A DNA stretch of 22,409 nucleotides, taken from the IMG/VR virus record IMGVR_UViG_3300047586_000100, positions 1 through 22,409 of that record; one strand, 5' to 3'. Both the position numbers and the translations under genes were made by a program. Numbering within the stretch: position 1 is the first letter of the stretch; each line of letters opens with the position of its first letter. Source of the stretch: a virus. This document shows positions 1 to 7,405 of this stretch, piece by piece. Below the pieces are notes generated by a model. It did no database searches, was not told where the DNA came from, and saw only the letters and a list, made by a program, of their open reading frames with translations.

Positions 1-58
1 CGTTGACGACGAGCTGCTCCATCGGTTCCCGCCAGTGCTGCTTGTTCGACGAGTACAT
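1..58 (-). CDS. N-terminus of an unidentified protein, cut by the window edge
   Basis: Only the first 19 codons are visible, starting at an ATG at 58 and running off the left edge (MYSSNKQHWREPMEQLVVN). I do not recognise the family. The support is codon choice: 17 of the 18 codons after the start end in G or C, as in the phage genes nearby, whereas the opposite strand over the same bases shows no such bias. An in-frame stop lies 28 bases upstream of the ATG (88-86), so the start is bounded. There is no clear Shine-Dalgarno sequence before it, so the message may be leaderless or the start may be wrong. It would be transcribed divergently from the lipoprotein cassette at 128-855. Confidence 0.4.
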   Translation of the reverse strand, partial: MYSSNKQHWREPMEQLVVN

Positions 59-127
59 TAGGAGACGACAGAGACAGCCGCCTCGTCACGGTAGTTGTCC
101 ACATTCCGCGCGGGAAGGTGCATAGCG

Positions 128-220
128 ATGGACAAAGCCACGAGATGGCAGGCTGTTGGGTTGTTGTTGCTGGCGGTCGTAGCCCCGATCCTGCTGGCGC
201 TGCTGCTGCTCAGGGGCTAA
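128..220 (+). CDS. 30-residue single-span membrane peptide
   Basis: This short ORF encodes a charged N-terminus (MDKATRWQ) followed by an almost unbroken run of about 20 Leu/Val/Ala/Ile residues and a terminal Arg-Gly, so one transmembrane helix fills the peptide. A good Shine-Dalgarno (GGGAAGG at 112-118) sits 9 bases before the ATG, and the downstream lipoprotein gene has the same kind of site. The stop codon at 218-220 lies 17 bases before the lipoprotein start, which suggests one transcript. Function is not known. A small membrane partner of the lipoprotein or a holin-like peptide are possibilities. A spanin pair is unlikely because the neighbour is much larger than Rz1-type lipoproteins and the genes are away from the lysis genes. 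Confidence 0.5.
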   Translation: MDKATRWQAVGLLLLAVVAPILLALLLLRG

Positions 221-237
221 CGGAAGGTCGCGAGAAT

Positions 238-855
238 ATGAGACGGATGGCATTGGTTCTGAGCCTGGCGGCAACCCTGGCAGCGGCCGGGTGCTCAGCT
301 CAGGCGGTCGGCACGGTCACGCCGGCCAAGCCTACCGGTTCGGCATCGACATCGGCTGCCGGGGCGAGTCCTGCGGCGGCGATCTCGACCGAAACGCCGC
401 TTCTAACGGCCAGCCCCACGCCCGCAGGTCCCAAGACCTACCAGATCGGCGACACCGTCACTGTGATCCAAGGCGGCTCGGATTGGGCGAAGATCATGAT
501 TTCCGACGTCAAGGTGGTCAGCTCCTACAAGGGCACTTACAGCAACGACAAGCCGCAGATCGCAGGCAACGTCTTCATCCAGGCCAAGGTCAGCTATGAA
601 GCCCTCACCGATGGCGTCGACTACAACCCATTCGACTGGCAGGTCTTCTGCGCCGGCGAGGCCGTCCAGAACTACTCCATCGTCCTCTACGGTCCGGAGC
701 CAAGGCTCTCGTCGGGTACGCTGCCGAATGGCCGGAAGGCCTCGGGTTACGTCGTCTATGAGGTCGCGCCTGCTGGCGAGGTGCGGATGTCCTACCGCGG
801 CAACATGTTTAGCAACGAGGGGCCCGTGTTCGAGGTGGTTATCCGAGCCTCCTAG
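238..855 (+). CDS. Secreted lipoprotein with DUF4352-like domain
   Basis: The 205-residue protein starts with MRRMALVLSLAATLAAAGC, a short lipoprotein signal peptide with the acylated Cys at residue 19. A Ser/Thr/Ala/Pro-rich linker of about 45 residues follows. The rest is a beta-rich domain opening with YQIGDTVTVIQ and ending in FEVVIRAS, which resembles the immunoglobulin-like DUF4352 family of Gram-positive surface lipoproteins; this assignment is by eye. The ATG at 238 was chosen because it begins the signal peptide and has GGAAGG about 10 bases upstream. A longer in-frame start at 118 would bury the signal sequence. The gene opposes the phage operon and shares its intergenic end with the terminator at 864-893. 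It could be a lysogenic-conversion or superinfection-exclusion gene, or a host gene flanking a prophage. Confidence 0.8.
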   Translation: MRRMALVLSLAATLAAAGCSAQAVGTVTPAKPTGSASTSAAGASPAAAISTETPLLTASPTPAGPKTYQIGDTVTVIQGGSDWAKIMISDVKVVSSYKGTYSNDKPQIAGNVFIQAKVSYEALTDGVDYNPFDWQVFCAGEAVQNYSIVLYGPEPRLSSGTLPNGRKASGYVVYEVAPAGEVRMSYRGNMFSNEGPVFEVVIRAS

Positions 856-863
856 AGACGCCG

Positions 864-893
864 AAAAGCCCCGCCCTCCGAAGAGAGCGGGGG
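864..893 (-). terminator. Intrinsic terminator of the late operon
   Basis: Read on the minus strand, the arms CCCCGC and GCGGGG (869-874 with 887-892) enclose a mismatch and an inner CTC/GAG stem capped by a C(UUCG)G tetraloop. The hairpin is followed directly by CTTTT. It lies 26 bases past the stop codon of the last tail gene (919) and just beyond the lipoprotein stop (855). The T run is on the minus-strand side, so the main direction is that of the phage operon. The AAAAG before the stem on the plus strand may give weak bidirectional action. Confidence 0.85.
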
Positions 894-918
894 ATTGAGA
901 TGCAGGGTCCGGGAAGGC

Positions 919-1380
919 TCAGCCGGCGCCCATCACTGGCAGATGCGCGGGTGTACCGCCAACGAGGCGCGGGGCGGTCTTGCCGTCCTTGTCCAGCGCC
1001 ATCGGGCGATCCGGTCCGCCGACGATATGGCGGATATCCTTCGCCCCGGCAGCGTTCGGCTCCACTGCTGCGATGGCGGCCTCGACGGCAGCCCGCTCGC
1101 GCCGATACCCGCTCGTCTTGTGAACGAGGGCCGCGATGCGCTTCTGTTTGTCCAGCTCCACCGTGAAGTCATGCGCGCCGGAGCCGAGCCATTCAGGCCA
1201 GGTGCCCGAGCCGGTGGCATTGGATACATCCCAGATGTCGCGCAGCTTGCCCCCCGCGGCCTCGTGGGCGTCGAAGTCAGCTAGTCCAACAACGTCGCTG
1301 GCGGCGTTCCGGACCACGAGATAATCGAGTGTTGCCACGACGACTCCCTCATTGTCATAGGCAAGAAGCATGGCCAGCAT
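919..1380 (-). CDS. Hypothetical protein, last gene of tail operon
   Basis: This 153-residue soluble protein starts at an ATG placed immediately after the TAA stop of the large tail protein, so the two are translationally coupled. A GGAG lies 12 bases before the start. The first ~35 residues (LAYDNEGVVVATLDYLVVRN) look like beta strands. A middle segment carries GTWPEWLGSGAHDF, and the C-terminal half is a charged helical stretch (SGYRRERAAVEAAIAAVEP). I recognise no enzyme motif. The position after the receptor-binding protein and before the terminator suggests a tail-tip accessory or fibre-assembly protein. That is inference from position only. Confidence 0.75.
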   Translation of the reverse strand: MLAMLLAYDNEGVVVATLDYLVVRNAASDVVGLADFDAHEAAGGKLRDIWDVSNATGSGTWPEWLGSGAHDFTVELDKQKRIAALVHKTSGYRRERAAVEAAIAAVEPNAAGAKDIRHIVGGPDRPMALDKDGKTAPRLVGGTPAHLPVMGAG

Positions 1381-4300
1381 TTAGTATCCAGTCTCCACTA
1401 GAGCGTAGTAGCGAAATGTCCATGCCACGACGGTTCCTGAGATGGTAAGAGCGGACGCCCACATGCCTGTATGTCCAGACGACGGCATCCAGCATTCCGA
1501 TGAGTTGTACTGAAGTGCTGCCCCGTTTGCGTTGTTGAAGTTGAGGAAAGGCATTGTGGCAGAGTACCCAGATTGCTGCTGAAACCACAGAGATGCGGGC
1601 ACATATGTGAGTCCCGTCGACAGGTTGACTGTGTTCGTATTCTGTACTGGGGCCGTACCGTTGGCGGGGACCGTGATTGTACCCGTCGCCACGATCTTGA
1701 ATATGTCGCTCGTACCGTCGATGATGACGGTCGAGCCGGCGTTGGTGACGGTCAATTCGCCGTTGGTGATCGCGACGCCGGTCGAATCGATCGTCACATG
1801 GCCCGCGGCGTCGTAGGCGGCGGGGTAGAACTCGATCGCATCGAACGCGACCTGAGCAGTTGCAGTCGAAGTCGCCGGACTGTAGGGCCTCACCCGCGCG
1901 AAAGCCGCATCGCTCGGCGCGGCGACTCGGCCCGTCTCTTCAATCCAGGTCGCCGACGCCCCCACGTTGTAGTTCGTGAACACTGCAGTGTTGGCCGTGG
2001 CCGAGGCCGAGCCGTCTGCTTTGTACCACTGGATGTAGAGGCTCGCATACGCGGGTGAGGTGTTCAGGTAGTAGCCCCGGACCCAGGCCCGGACGCCGTA
2101 GATCTCTCCAGGGCTAACCGGGACCAGCGCCGAATAGACGGACATGGCCGCAGGCGTAGAACCCTGGATCAGCTGCATGCAATTGGCGCCCTGATAGGGC
2201 GAACCCTGCCACACCCTGATGGTGCTTCCGGCCGGATGAACGACGAGCTCCCAACCGGGCACGGCCGCTGCCAGTAGCGCGTTGGTGGAAAGGTCCGCGC
2301 CTATCGAGCCGACGTAGTTCTCGAAACTGCCGTTGGGACAGGTGTTCCGGTTGATCCCGACCGAGAGCTGAGTCGCGCCGATTGCGCCGGCGGCGATCTG
2401 GGCGGCCGTGATGGTGTTGGCAGCGATCTGCGAGGCCGTGATGGTGCCGGCCACCATCCGGTCACCCGTGATCGTGCCCGCCGTGATGTCCGCCCCGTCG
2501 GTGGCCTTGACCCAGACGTTCGCGACGTTGCGGTAGAGTTTGCCGTCAGTCGTAAGGAAGACCACGAAGCCGATGGGATACGCAGCGTTGGGCAGGCCCG
2601 GCAGCGAGCCGACCGGTGGGATGCCGGAAAAGCCCACGGGCAGGCTCTGATTGATGGCGTTAACCCAGGACCCGCTGAGGTTCTGGTAGAGCTTATGGTC
2701 GGTCGTGAGGATGGCGTAGGAGTCCGCCGGATAGTTCGTATCCGGCAGGCCGGGGAGGGCGGAGACGATCACGACAGGCCGAACCCACGGGGCGAACGGC
2801 TCTATGCCGACGGTGCCAGTGCCGATCTTCTTACCGACGACGGATCGCGGCGGCGGGGCCGAGTAGGCCCAGAGCGGGATGAGCCCGCCGAACTGGATGT
2901 CGTAGGCCTTCGTGTTGCCGCCGGCGAAGTAGTAGCGGGTGACGAGGTTGATGCGGAAGTAGGTGTCCGTCCAGATGTCGAAGTGGGCCGCATACCTGAT
3001 GTCGAGGATCTGCCCGGGCTTCCAGCCGTTCGCCCCGGTGATGTGGACCTGGCCCTGGAGCGAGGGCCAGGCGTTGGTGTCGAGGAGCGCGTTGCCGACG
3101 GCCTGGGCCATCGCCCAGGTGGTGGCGTTCGGCGCGTCGTAATACGCTTCGCGCCGGCCGTAGGCTGTGATGCTGCCAGAATTCGTGACCCAGCCGCTGC
3201 CGGCCGCGTTCGCGCCTCGCATGTAGTAGGCGTTGACGAGCGACTTGCTGTCGCGGGTGATGGTGAACGGTTCCTCGGGGTTGACCTCGCCGCCAGCGGG
3301 GGTCCGGGTATCGAGCGCGAACGGCGCTGTGTCTGCCGTGGAGTTCGTGACGTGAAGCAGGCCCGCGCCGTCGGACCAGTAGTACCAGCCGGTGCCGGCC
3401 AGTGAGCAGGTCATCTCGATTGCGCCGCGCAGGGTCGTGTTTTCCAGCAGGCAGGCCGGGAGCGAAGGCCCCGGGTTGACGATGTACGTCCAGATCTGGG
3501 GCATCAACGGCCCGTAGGTCGAGAGGAGATAGACCATCCGGGCATAGAGCGTCTCGGCCGGCCGCGACTCGGAGGGCACGAGGGAGAGGTCGAGGATCTC
3601 GCCGAGGTCGTCGCACGTCAGCTGGAACGACCGACCGTTGCCCAGGGTATCGAGCTGGGCCGGGTTGAGGTAGCCCGTGAAGACGAAGCGGCCGTCGTTG
3701 TTGTCCCAGAGCTGCGTCAGGGCTTTGGGGGCGAGTCCCAGGCTGATGGTCGAGTCCAGCACGGTGCAGTTGAGCTGCCCAGGCTGGCGGCAGCCGGACT
3801 CCACGACGACATAGGAAGACAGGTCCGTGAGGCCCGTGATGTCCAGGCCCCCGACCCAGAGGGTGAGCGGCGAGGGGCCGAGGCTGGCGGAGGCCCAAAG
3901 GGCGGCGCGCTGTGTGGCTTTAAGCCATGTAGCCCATACCGCAATCTCGTCGAGCGACCCGTTGAAGTAGTTGCCGGTGGTCCAGCACTGGGCGACATCG
4001 AGGACCGAGGTATTGGTGAGATTGCGGGTCGACTCGCTGGAGATGTTAACGGGTGAACCGCTGATCGCGCCGTCGATGTACCAGACGCCGTTGCCGCCGC
4101 GGTCCATGACGAGCAGGGCGTGATGCCAGGCCCCATCCGCCAAACCCGAGGCGCTGGTGACGATCAGCGCGCCAATCGGGGTGCGAAGCTGCCCCGCCGT
4201 GTCCATATAGGCTCCCCAGCCGTTAGAGCCGTCGCCGCGGTACAGGATGAACTCGGGAGCCGTCGGATTGCCGCTGCGCTTGAAGAGGAAGCTCAGGCTG

Positions 4301-4557
4301 TAGTTGCCGGTTCCGAAGTTGTAGGCGGCGTTGGACGTGGCTTCCATGTACTCGGAGGACGCCGAGGCGAAACCTGCCGCGGTGTCCGAGTCGTTGACCA
4401 AGGGGCCGGCTATCCCGAGAGCCGGGGTGTTGTAGTAGATCCCGTTATTCGCGATCGGTGAGATGTCATGAGCGACGGTGCCCGACGGCTCCCCGAGGCG
4501 GTAGTAGGCAACCAGGTTCGGGATGTTGAGGACGACCAGATCGTAGGGGGCGGTCAT
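1381..4557 (-). CDS. Tail hub / receptor-binding protein with LamG and CBM-like domains
   Basis: The 1058-residue protein starts in an ATGA overlap with the tape measure stop. Residues ~10-225 form a LamG/concanavalin-type lectin domain (GAWHHALLVMDRGGNGVWYIDG, then FNGSLDEIAVW). Residues ~230-570 look like a phage tail hub (LTLWVGGLDITGL, FVFTGYLNPAQL, LTCDDLGEILDL). Residues 598-634 and 649-685 are two copies of one module (LPGLP..YP..LTTD.KLY.N..W). Residues ~690-733 repeat AGTIT/AxQIAA, as in trimeric fibre connectors. Residues ~740-912 resemble a CBM4/9-type carbohydrate-binding fold (CPNGSFE to VAFDAIEFYP). The last ~130 residues form a beta-rich tip. It likely docks under the tail tube and binds surface glycans. 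No separate distal tail protein is visible. DNA coding for the last ~80 residues is about 54% GC by my count, clearly below the rest. Confidence 0.85.
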   Translation of the reverse strand: MTAPYDLVVLNIPNLVAYYRLGEPSGTVAHDISPIANNGIYYNTPALGIAGPLVNDSDTAAGFASASSEYMEATSNAAYNFGTGNYSLSFLFKRSGNPTAPEFILYRGDGSNGWGAYMDTAGQLRTPIGALIVTSASGLADGAWHHALLVMDRGGNGVWYIDGAISGSPVNISSESTRNLTNTSVLDVAQCWTTGNYFNGSLDEIAVWATWLKATQRAALWASASLGPSPLTLWVGGLDITGLTDLSSYVVVESGCRQPGQLNCTVLDSTISLGLAPKALTQLWDNNDGRFVFTGYLNPAQLDTLGNGRSFQLTCDDLGEILDLSLVPSESRPAETLYARMVYLLSTYGPLMPQIWTYIVNPGPSLPACLLENTTLRGAIEMTCSLAGTGWYYWSDGAGLLHVTNSTADTAPFALDTRTPAGGEVNPEEPFTITRDSKSLVNAYYMRGANAAGSGWVTNSGSITAYGRREAYYDAPNATTWAMAQAVGNALLDTNAWPSLQGQVHITGANGWKPGQILDIRYAAHFDIWTDTYFRINLVTRYYFAGGNTKAYDIQFGGLIPLWAYSAPPPRSVVGKKIGTGTVGIEPFAPWVRPVVIVSALPGLPDTNYPADSYAILTTDHKLYQNLSGSWVNAINQSLPVGFSGIPPVGSLPGLPNAAYPIGFVVFLTTDGKLYRNVANVWVKATDGADITAGTITGDRMVAGTITASQIAANTITAAQIAAGAIGATQLSVGINRNTCPNGSFENYVGSIGADLSTNALLAAAVPGWELVVHPAGSTIRVWQGSPYQGANCMQLIQGSTPAAMSVYSALVPVSPGEIYGVRAWVRGYYLNTSPAYASLYIQWYKADGSASATANTAVFTNYNVGASATWIEETGRVAAPSDAAFARVRPYSPATSTATAQVAFDAIEFYPAAYDAAGHVTIDSTGVAITNGELTVTNAGSTVIIDGTSDIFKIVATGTITVPANGTAPVQNTNTVNLSTGLTYVPASLWFQQQSGYSATMPFLNFNNANGAALQYNSSECWMPSSGHTGMWASALTISGTVVAWTFRYYALVETGY

Positions 4558-6743
4558 GAGCTGGCTACCAGGCCGCGGGTGACGGCCGGCATCAGGCGGC
4601 CTATGGCTTCGTTCACAATCTGGCCCAGGATCCGCTTGTCGACCATGATCTGGAGGGTGGTAGCGCCGGTCCCGGCGCCCGCTGCCGAGACCCCCCCGGG
4701 TATGCCGAACTGGCGCATCTTGCTCTCGGGGATGACGTATTCGCGCTCGCCGCCCTCACCGAGCCAAGCGAGAGTCGGCTTGCTTACGCTGCCGCCTTCG
4801 GCGAAGTGCGGCAGGTGGTCGAGCGGGTTGAAGTCGATGTGGCTGATGTTGTCCATCAGCGTCTGAAGACTGTGGAGCGGGTCGAGCATGTCCCGGAAGA
4901 GGTCCGTGATGGTGCCGATGGGCTCGAAGAGGCCGTGGAGGGCGTCGCCGCCCCGCTTCGCCCAGTAAGCGAGACCGCCGGTGTCGTTCAGGTAGCCGTT
5001 CAGCCATCCCAGGAGGGGCAGGATGGGATAGAGCATCGAAGCGAGACCGCCCACCGGGGAGAGCTTCTCATTGAGCCACTGGAGCGGTTGGAGGACAAAC
5101 GTGTTGATGATGCCGCCCGTCACCCCGACGGCGCCCGCGAGCCCACCCATGGCGCCCAGGAGCTGCGCAAGGGCCACTCTGAGGTCCGCGCCTGCCTTGA
5201 CCCCCGCATCCCGGGCGCTGGTGGCGTTCGTGGTGAAATCTTTGAGGGCGCCGGCCATGGTGGTGTTCAGGCCGGTGAACGTAGAGCCGACGATGGGCGC
5301 AATGGCCCCGACGCCGGCCGTGATGCCGCCATTCACGGCCTGGTGGGCGGCCAGGAGATCGGCCAGATGCTGCTTCTCCGCGTTAAGCTCGGCGAGCTGG
5401 GCCGCTTCGTCCTGCTTCTTCTTCCAGTCCGTGAGGCTGACTTCAGTGGTCTGGACCTTGTCCTTGGCCGCGAGGATGTCGGCCTCGCGCTTCTGCTGGG
5501 CCTTGATCTGCTCGGCGGCACTGAGGCCGTAGGTGTCGACGGAGGACGCCTGGAGGTTCGCGAGCTCGGTCTTCGCGTCGGTGATCGCCTTTTCGAGGTC
5601 GGCCTGCTGCTGCTGAGCCTGCTCCGTGGCCTGGAGATCCTTGAGCGCGGCGATCTGGGCGCTGATGGCCGCGGTCTGCGCCTTGATCGACTCGGCATAG
5701 GGGTCCTTTGCCGATCCGCCGCCCCCCCCGCCGCCAGCCGCCGGCGCGGCGCCGACTGTGCCGGGTGCTGGCCTGTTAACGGGAGCGGGCGCGCTGGATT
5801 CGCCGCCTGGTCCACCGGCCGGTCCGCCGGCCGCCCCGCCGAAGTCGACTCCAAAGATGCCGCCGATCACGCCCATGACGAAGTTGGCCACGGACACGGC
5901 GTACGCCACGATGTCGTTGAGGTGGGCCTCGACATAGGCGCCGAAAGAGGTCACGAACCCCTCGAGCGTCGGCTCGAGCCCGGCGAAGATCGAGGTCTGG
6001 ATCCCGGTGACGATGTTGCCGAGATTGCCCATCTCGATCCCGAAGCGGTGGGCGGCATCGGTCGTGCTCTGGTCCAGGACCATGCCGGCGTTGCCCGCGT
6101 CGATCGTGAGCTGCCGCATCTGCGCATCGGTCAGGTTCAGGAAGTCGAGCATCGTGTAGCCGGTGCGGCTGAAGAGCTCCTGCGCCGCTGCCGTCTTCGC
6201 GAGCGAGTCTCCCTGCGAGGAGAACGCCTGCTGCAGATTGCGGATGATCGTGTAGGTGTCGAGGAATTGCCCGTTCGCGTCGCGGGTCGCGATGCCCAGA
6301 TTGGTGAACAGCTTCTCGTGGGTATCGAGGTTCTTGCCGAACATCGCGAAGAGGCGGTCCGCGGTGCCCATGTCCACGCCGAGCTCGCGCATGATCGCGG
6401 CGAGAGAGCTGGTCTGCTCCGCCGTCATGCCGGTTTCGATCTGCAGCTGGTAGATCTGCTGGGCCCAGGCGTAGCCCGCCTCGACGGCCTGGGGGATGGC
6501 ATCGACGATGCGGCCGATCGCGTTGGTCAGGTCGTTGAAGAGCGAGATGCCGATGCCGATGCCGATGCCCTGGGCGATCGACCCGAATGCCGACAGCGCG
6601 CCCGACAGCTTGCCGGTCTTGGTCGCGCTCTCCTCGGCGGTGCCGCCCAACTGGGTGATGAGGCCATGGACGGACTTCAGGGTCGCGGTTGCCTCATCGA
6701 CCGCCCGGACGATGATCTGGAGCTGTTCGTCGTTGCTACCCAT
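4554..6743 (-). CDS. Tape measure protein
   Basis: The 729-residue protein sets tail length and is threaded through the tail tube in siphoviruses. It begins MGSNDEQLQIIVRAVDEATA, a usual tape-measure opening. A hydrophobic Gly/Ile-rich stretch follows near residues 50-75, then a helical region. A poly-Gly linker lies near residue 340, followed by a long Ala/Gln/Glu coiled coil (~350-465). A second hydrophobic region lies near 540-590. The C-terminal motif HFAEGGSVSKP...GEGGEREYVIPE (about 646-672) is the signature found near the end of many tape measure proteins. The start has GGAGG ten bases upstream and lies 6 bases past the chaperone stop. By the usual ~1.5 angstrom per residue rule, the tail would be about 110 nm; this is inference. 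Confidence 0.93.
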   Translation of the reverse strand: MGSNDEQLQIIVRAVDEATATLKSVHGLITQLGGTAEESATKTGKLSGALSAFGSIAQGIGIGIGISLFNDLTNAIGRIVDAIPQAVEAGYAWAQQIYQLQIETGMTAEQTSSLAAIMRELGVDMGTADRLFAMFGKNLDTHEKLFTNLGIATRDANGQFLDTYTIIRNLQQAFSSQGDSLAKTAAAQELFSRTGYTMLDFLNLTDAQMRQLTIDAGNAGMVLDQSTTDAAHRFGIEMGNLGNIVTGIQTSIFAGLEPTLEGFVTSFGAYVEAHLNDIVAYAVSVANFVMGVIGGIFGVDFGGAAGGPAGGPGGESSAPAPVNRPAPGTVGAAPAAGGGGGGGSAKDPYAESIKAQTAAISAQIAALKDLQATEQAQQQQADLEKAITDAKTELANLQASSVDTYGLSAAEQIKAQQKREADILAAKDKVQTTEVSLTDWKKKQDEAAQLAELNAEKQHLADLLAAHQAVNGGITAGVGAIAPIVGSTFTGLNTTMAGALKDFTTNATSARDAGVKAGADLRVALAQLLGAMGGLAGAVGVTGGIINTFVLQPLQWLNEKLSPVGGLASMLYPILPLLGWLNGYLNDTGGLAYWAKRGGDALHGLFEPIGTITDLFRDMLDPLHSLQTLMDNISHIDFNPLDHLPHFAEGGSVSKPTLAWLGEGGEREYVIPESKMRQFGIPGGVSAAGAGTGATTLQIMVDKRILGQIVNEAIGRLMPAVTRGLVASS

Positions 6744-6749
6744 GCCAGA

Positions 6750-7405
6750 TCAGCCTCCAGGGGAGTTGAGAGATGAGGTCGCCCGAGCGGAGTCGGCCAT
6801 GAAGGTGCGGATGGCACGGACGTACAGCACGATCCGCTCGGGGGTGCGCTGGAGCTCGTCGTAGGAGCGCCAGGCATCGGGGAAGACGAGGTTGCCGAAG
6901 CCGTCACCGTGCGCGTTGGCGCAGAGGAGGTAGGCAGCCCGAAAAGAGCCGCTGGCCGTGGCCTGGTGGGCGAAGACGTGGGCTACTTCGCCCTCAACAG
7001 ATTTGGGCTCGGGAGGCCCTCGCGGATCCGTAGCACGCCGTTCCAGATCGGCGTGATCTTGGTCGCCTGGCTGACGGTCCGGAGCACGGCGAGGGCTTCT
7101 GGCGTCGGCTTGAGGTCCGGACCACGCCGCAGGCTGACGGGGGGCCCACCATCCCGCGGGGTCACGGCGCCGTCTTCGATCAAGGCGACGATCGAGGCGT
7201 TCATCACCTCGGACATGGCGGCGGGGCGATTCTGCGCGAGGATCATGAAGGCGTCGAGCAGCTCATCCGCCTGGTAGTGCATGGGATCGATGGCGAGCTT
7301 CACCCAATCGCCGTCGGCGAACCGGATGACGCCGTCCTTGTCCATCGCAGGATCGGGAGCGGGGGCCGGCTTTGCGGCCGGCCCCGTTGCCTTGCGCTGG
7401 CTCAC
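6750..7405 (-). CDS. Tail assembly chaperone, long form by -1 frameshift (gpGT-like)
   Basis: This is the extended product made when ribosomes slip at CCCAAAT (7007-7001). The first 135 residues are those of the short form. Reading then continues in the -1 frame for 83 codons (SVEGEVAHVFAHQATA... to ...SSLNSPGG) and stops at TGA 6752-6750, giving 218 residues. The downstream frame has strong G/C third positions and no start codon of its own near the overlap, so it fits no independent gene. Placement between the major tail protein and the tape measure is the hallmark of lambda G/GT-type chaperones, which hold the tape measure during tube assembly. The family is inferred from layout and frameshift, not from sequence similarity that I can verify. 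Confidence 0.82.
6968..7007 (-). promoter_or_regulatory. Programmed -1 ribosomal frameshift site with stem-loop
   Basis: On the minus strand the heptamer C CCA AAT (7007-7001) matches X XXY YYZ in the zero frame. A 7-base spacer (7000-6994) follows, then GGGCGAAG (6993-6986), a 10-base loop holding the zero-frame TAG stop, and the perfect partner arm CTTCGCCC (6975-6968). The loop contains AGCCC, which can pair with GGGCT at 6940-6936, so a pseudoknot is possible. Slip site, spacer length and stem together form a standard stimulator of -1 frameshifting. Confidence 0.85.
6983..7405 (-). CDS. Tail assembly chaperone, short form (gpG-like)
   Basis: The 140-residue short form starts at a GTG that overlaps the TGA of the major tail protein (GTGA), which implies coupled translation. 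No Shine-Dalgarno is visible. An ATG at 7345 would shorten it by 20 residues. After a Pro/Ala-rich leader it reads DGVIRFADGDWVKLAIDPM and then a helical core (LLDAFMILAQNRPAAMSEVMN, trimmed here to its features: helical, amphipathic). It ends at TAG 6985-6983, which lies in the loop of the frameshift hairpin. The longer ORF extending up to 8371 in this frame is only a shadow over the major tail gene. Short forms are normally made in excess over the frameshifted form. Confidence 0.82.
   Translation of the reverse strand: MSQRKATGPAAKPAPAPDPAMDKDGVIRFADGDWVKLAIDPMHYQADELLDAFMILAQNRPAAMSEVMNASIVALIEDGAVTPRDGGPPVSLRRGPDLKPTPEALAVLRTVSQATKITPIWNGVLRIREGLPSPNLLRAK

Noticed and set aside
2-61. Plus-strand frame ending at 61 as the tail of an upstream gene
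   Set aside because: Only about half its third codon positions are G or C, against 17 of 18 in the minus-strand frame over the same bases.
2380-2500. Short DNA repeats that look like a tandem array
   Set aside because: They encode the AGTIT/AxQIAA fibre connector repeats and have no spacer structure, so this is not a CRISPR array or regulatory repeat.
2831-3898. A 355-codon minus-strand frame inside the large tail protein
   Set aside because: It overlaps the hub domain in another frame and has an Arg/Pro/His-rich product typical of shadows.
4806-6776. A 656-codon plus-strand open frame opposite the tape measure gene
   Set aside because: It is the antisense shadow of a high-GC gene: Arg/Glu/Gly/Leu-rich product without domains, no ribosome site, while the minus strand shows a clear tape-measure C-terminal motif.
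6677-6907. A 76-codon minus-strand ORF between chaperone and tape measure
   Set aside because: Its Ser/Pro/Thr-rich product is a shadow; the frame with proper codon bias is the -1 extension ending at 6750.
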